In this document: piece by piece, positions 2,644 to 5,255 of the stretch | How the letters are laid out: each line of letters starts with the position of its first letter | Position numbering within the stretch: position 1 is the stretch's first letter | NCBI GenBank assembly: GCA_035560415.1 | Contig: DATMZG010000131.1 | Coordinates: 1 to 5,255 of the forward strand | DNA from: DATMXT01 sp035560415 | GTDB taxonomy: Bacteria; Bacillota; Clostridia; Oscillospirales; Feifaniaceae | DNA: 5,255 bases | Reading direction: 5' to 3' | The notes under the pieces: generated by a model | The model's input: the letters and a program-made list of their open reading frames with translations, nothing else | What the model was told of the DNA's origin: nothing | Database searches by the model: none | Position numbers and translations under genes: made by a program

Positions 2644-5061
2644 ATGGTAAAGAAAGTTCTTTTCACGGTTTCTTTTATGTGTTTGACGGCGTTTTTCTGC
2701 ACGGGAGAGGCGCTTGCCCTGATCATCGGATATACCCCGCCTGACGGCACGGTCGTCACAGTCACCAACAACCCCGCGGGCACCCCCGACGTCATTGAGG
2801 CGAGGTGGGGCCAGGATATGGGCGTACCGCAGGCCCTGCTCGTATACCGGACCGAGACGGACGCCGAGCCCTTTGCCGTCGTCTACCGTCGCGAGTCATA
2901 CCCGTTTGTCTATGTGCCTCAGCTTGGCGCGGCGGAGGGAACCGTTTATTTGCGCTATCTCCACATTTTTCCCGCCTACGAGGTGCTGACCGAGGCCACG
3001 GCGGTCTCTTACGCGGCCGAGACCGCGCAAAAGACCGAAGCGCCCCTCCCCGAAAATATAGTCGTCGAAAATGTCGCTGCCGGCCTCCCCGACATCATTG
3101 GGCTGTCGGAAATCGCCCTTGGGGACACCGTTCGCGTCTATAAGTCCGCGACAGCCGCGGAGCCTCTGGCTATGACAATTTATCAGACGGAGCAGTCCTT
3201 CCCGGGGGCTTGCGTTTATCAGCTCGGCGTATCGTCAGGCAAGGTCTATGTGTCGGTGCAAAGCGAGGGAAAGCTTGAAAGCGACAGGGTCGCCGTAAGC
3301 TACGGAAAAGAGACCGTCACCCCCGCCATAGCGGCCGGCTCCGTCACGGTTTCAAACCTCCCTGCCGGTTTGGACGACGAGCTGAGCCTTTCGGAATCGC
3401 TTGCGGAGGGCACCGCCCTCTATGTCTACAGCGCTTCAAAGGGCGGCGAGCCGATATACAGCGTTACGTCTTACGGCGTAGATCCTTTGTCTGTCGTCCT
3501 TCCGCAGGGGGCGCTCGCCCCTGTCGGAGGCAAGCTCTATATCAGCGTGAAGCTGCCCTACTGCGTTGAAAGCGCCCGCACGGCCGTACCCTACCCCGCC
3601 GAGCCCACGACGCCCACGCCTGCCGCAGCGAACGTCAGCGTCATCAACGGCGTGGGAGACGCCGACAGCGTGACGGTCACGGGGCTTGGCCTTGACAGCG
3701 TCGTCGAGGTCTACAAGGACGCCAAGGGCGCCACCCTCATCGGCGCCGGGACCGCCGCGGCAGGCACCGCAACGGTCGCCCTCGACGCGGACCTTGGGCT
3801 CAAGGCCGGCAAAGTCTACATTTCGGTGACAAGTGACGGGCTGCTGCCCAGCCCTCTTTTCGCCGTAAGCTATGAAAAAGAGACTGTGACGGCGACGCCG
3901 TCCGCAAAGAGCATCTCGGTTTTAAACTACGCGAACACGGAGGATGTGTTTACGCTGTCCGGGGCGCAAACCGGCGACACCGTCACGGGCTACGCAGCCA
4001 AGACGGGCACGGATGTCCTGTTCACCTATGTCAAGGAGAGCGGCTCCGACAGCTTCACGCTTTCGTCGGACGTCCTCTCGGACGACGGCGGAAAAATATA
4101 CGTGAGCGTCCGGACGTTGGGTGCTGGCGAAAGCGCCCGCACGGCAGTGACCTACCCCGCCGCCAAGGCGCAGACCCTCAAGGCGGCTTCCGTCACCGTG
4201 ACAAACAACTACTATTCGGAGACGGACGGGGCGCAGGACCCGGGCACCGAAGACGCCGTCACCATCACGGGCCTCTCTGTGGGGGACACCGTGAGCATTT
4301 ACAAGCAGTCGACAGGAGCCGCGAAATGGGCCGACGCCATATCCATAGAATCGCAGGAGGACCTGACGGACGGGGCTTTGACGGTTGAAATCGGCCAGCT
4401 CGGGGTCGCCAAAGGCAAAATCTACGTGGCGGTCACAAAAGCCAACCTGAACGAAAGCCCCCGCACGGCGGTGGCCTACGCGGCAGAGCCCGTGACGGCC
4501 TCCCTCGCCGCCTCCTGCGTCCTTATCAATAACACCTGCTACGAGCAGGACTTTGTCACCCTTTGGGATGTGCCGGAGGACTCGACCGTAACCTTCTATC
4601 TCACGAAAACCGGCGGCGAGGCCGTAACCCCGGTCTATACGCCCGAATGGGCCGAGACCCTTGTCTTTACGCTCGGAAACGACGACCTTACGCATGCGGG
4701 CGGAAAACTCTATGTCACGCTCAAAGAGCCCGGCAAGCACGAAAGCGCCCGCACCGCGGTCTCCTATGAATCCGAGGAGACGCCCGCGCCGAAGAAGGGC
4801 GATATGATGGTGCTCAACCGTCCGGGAGAGGACTATCTCGTCGCCGGCGGGCTGTACAATTCCGGCTCCGTCGTGCGGGTGTACGACGCGCAGACCGGCG
4901 GAACGCTGCTGGCCCAGAGCGACAACCAGACTGTCAAAAGCCTGATTCTGACCATTCCTGCGGGCAAGCTGGCGGACAGCGGGGGCAAAATTTATGTCTC
5001 GGTGACAAGGGCCGGCAAAACCGAGAGCAAGCGGGTGGCGGTGGCGTACCCCGCGACGTAA
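2644..5061 (+). CDS. Secreted protein with eight tandem beta-rich (Ig-like or adhesin-like) repeats
   Basis: This 805-residue protein begins with a signal peptide: VKK at 2-4, a hydrophobic core to about 20, and a likely signal peptidase I site after A23-L24-A25. Eight tandem repeats follow, starting near residues 37, 138, 233, 330, 423, 516, 624 and 720, each 86-108 long. Each opens with a V-x-V-x-N strand, continues through GDTVxVY-like strands and closes with a GKxYVSV...ESxRTAVxY signature; repeats 1 and 4 have drifted most in this closing part. The alternating hydrophobic pattern suggests beta-sandwich modules of the kind found in Firmicute surface and adhesin proteins. I see no LPxTG motif, SLH domain, lipobox or C-terminal membrane segment, so it is probably released or bound non-covalently. 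No in-frame start exists further upstream, because a TGA lies at 2632. It is a single-gene unit with its own terminator. Partner and ligand are unknown. Confidence 0.93.
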   Translation: MVKKVLFTVSFMCLTAFFCTGEALALIIGYTPPDGTVVTVTNNPAGTPDVIEARWGQDMGVPQALLVYRTETDAEPFAVVYRRESYPFVYVPQLGAAEGTVYLRYLHIFPAYEVLTEATAVSYAAETAQKTEAPLPENIVVENVAAGLPDIIGLSEIALGDTVRVYKSATAAEPLAMTIYQTEQSFPGACVYQLGVSSGKVYVSVQSEGKLESDRVAVSYGKETVTPAIAAGSVTVSNLPAGLDDELSLSESLAEGTALYVYSASKGGEPIYSVTSYGVDPLSVVLPQGALAPVGGKLYISVKLPYCVESARTAVPYPAEPTTPTPAAANVSVINGVGDADSVTVTGLGLDSVVEVYKDAKGATLIGAGTAAAGTATVALDADLGLKAGKVYISVTSDGLLPSPLFAVSYEKETVTATPSAKSISVLNYANTEDVFTLSGAQTGDTVTGYAAKTGTDVLFTYVKESGSDSFTLSSDVLSDDGGKIYVSVRTLGAGESARTAVTYPAAKAQTLKAASVTVTNNYYSETDGAQDPGTEDAVTITGLSVGDTVSIYKQSTGAAKWADAISIESQEDLTDGALTVEIGQLGVAKGKIYVAVTKANLNESPRTAVAYAAEPVTASLAASCVLINNTCYEQDFVTLWDVPEDSTVTFYLTKTGGEAVTPVYTPEWAETLVFTLGNDDLTHAGGKLYVTLKEPGKHESARTAVSYESEETPAPKKGDMMVLNRPGEDYLVAGGLYNSGSVVRVYDAQTGGTLLAQSDNQTVKSLILTIPAGKLADSGGKIYVSVTRAGKTESKRVAVAYPAT
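2752..5058 (+). repeat. Eight tandem coding repeats of about 95 codons
   Basis: The units span 2752-3054, 3055-3339, 3340-3630, 3631-3909, 3910-4188, 4189-4512, 4513-4800 and 4801-5058. They are clearly homologous at protein level, sharing the opening V-x-V-x-N and the closing GKxY...AVxY, but the DNA has diverged enough that no long identical stretch is obvious. This points to old duplications and not to recent expansion. The best-conserved closing segments are in repeats 2, 5, 7 and 8. Confidence 0.85.
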
Positions 5062-5107
5062 CCTCTTTCTTTGATGCGGGCGCCCCGTATATTCTGCGGA
5101 ACATGCC

Positions 5108-5137
5108 AAAAAGTCCGGCTTTTGCCGGACTTTTTTT
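5108..5137 (+). terminator. Terminator of the large secreted-protein gene
   Basis: A 12-bp stem, A5 then GTCCGGC (5108-5119), pairs with GCCGGAC then T5 (5124-5135) over a TTTT loop, and the T run extends to 5137. It lies 46 nt after the stop codon. The A run on the left side means it could also work in the opposite direction. Confidence 0.93.
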
Positions 5138-5255
5138 AGCGTGTCGAAAAACCTGCGGGTTTTCCGCCAAGATAGCGGTGCCCTAACCGCGCGAAATGAA
5201 TTCGCGCTCGCGGGCGGCATTAAATTTGCCTTATTTTTTAAACGTGTTTAAAAAA
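5138..5255. other. Gene-free right end with an inverted repeat
   Basis: Small hairpins occur at 5148-5163 (6-bp stem) and 5189-5207 (7-bp stem, loop ATGAA). The window ends in a perfect 10-bp inverted repeat with a 2-nt centre (5234-5243 with 5246-5255), which looks like a protein-binding operator ahead of a gene outside the window. No coding frame here has a ribosome binding site. Confidence 0.5.

Noticed and set aside
3922..5220. Long minus-strand open frame of 432 codons opposite the secreted-protein gene
   Set aside because: It mirrors the codon bias of the plus-strand gene, which has a signal peptide and eight coherent repeats. The antisense translation has no family motifs and overlaps the terminator and repeat units.

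Overview
This window most resembles a moderately GC-rich Firmicute chromosome, probably a clostridial or gut-type lineage. The reasons are the strong AGGAGG-type ribosome binding sites, a consensus sigma-A promoter (TTGACA, 17 nt, TATACT), tRNA genes that encode their own CCA, many hairpin-plus-U-run terminators, and a secreted protein made of tandem repeats. The taxonomic placement is an inference from style, not from any marker gene.

Layout: (1) Positions 1-288 carry no convincing gene. (2) Positions 289-892 hold a leftward transcription unit: one cytosolic cyclophilin-type peptidyl-prolyl isomerase (345-830) with its promoter, a 5' UTR hairpin and a strong terminator. (3) Divergently, a near-perfect promoter at 916-944 drives two tandem serine tRNA genes, tRNA-Ser(UGA) and tRNA-Ser(GCU), closed by a terminator. 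(4) Positions 1163-2201 are a repeat-rich zone. A composite module (a terminator-like hairpin followed by a 79-nt GC-rich core) occurs in four full or partial copies, two on each side of a small, more AT-rich gene (1526-1840) for a 104-residue membrane protein of unknown function. (5) Positions 2202-2643 are non-coding: a ten-unit hexanucleotide tandem repeat, a large GC-rich hairpin, a possible promoter and a structured leader. (6) Positions 2644-5061 encode an 805-residue secreted protein with a signal peptide and eight tandem beta-rich repeats of about 95 residues, followed by a terminator. (7) The last 118 bases hold small hairpins and a 22-base inverted repeat, but no gene.

The genes do not form an obvious pathway. 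The isomerase and the tRNAs are housekeeping, whereas the repeat zone and the large repeat protein look like accessory, variable DNA next to a tRNA locus. The best candidate for something undescribed is the repeat family at 1163-2201. Its stems keep pairing through compensatory base changes between copies, and its copies sit directly behind terminators. I see no defence system, CRISPR array, transposase or integrase here.
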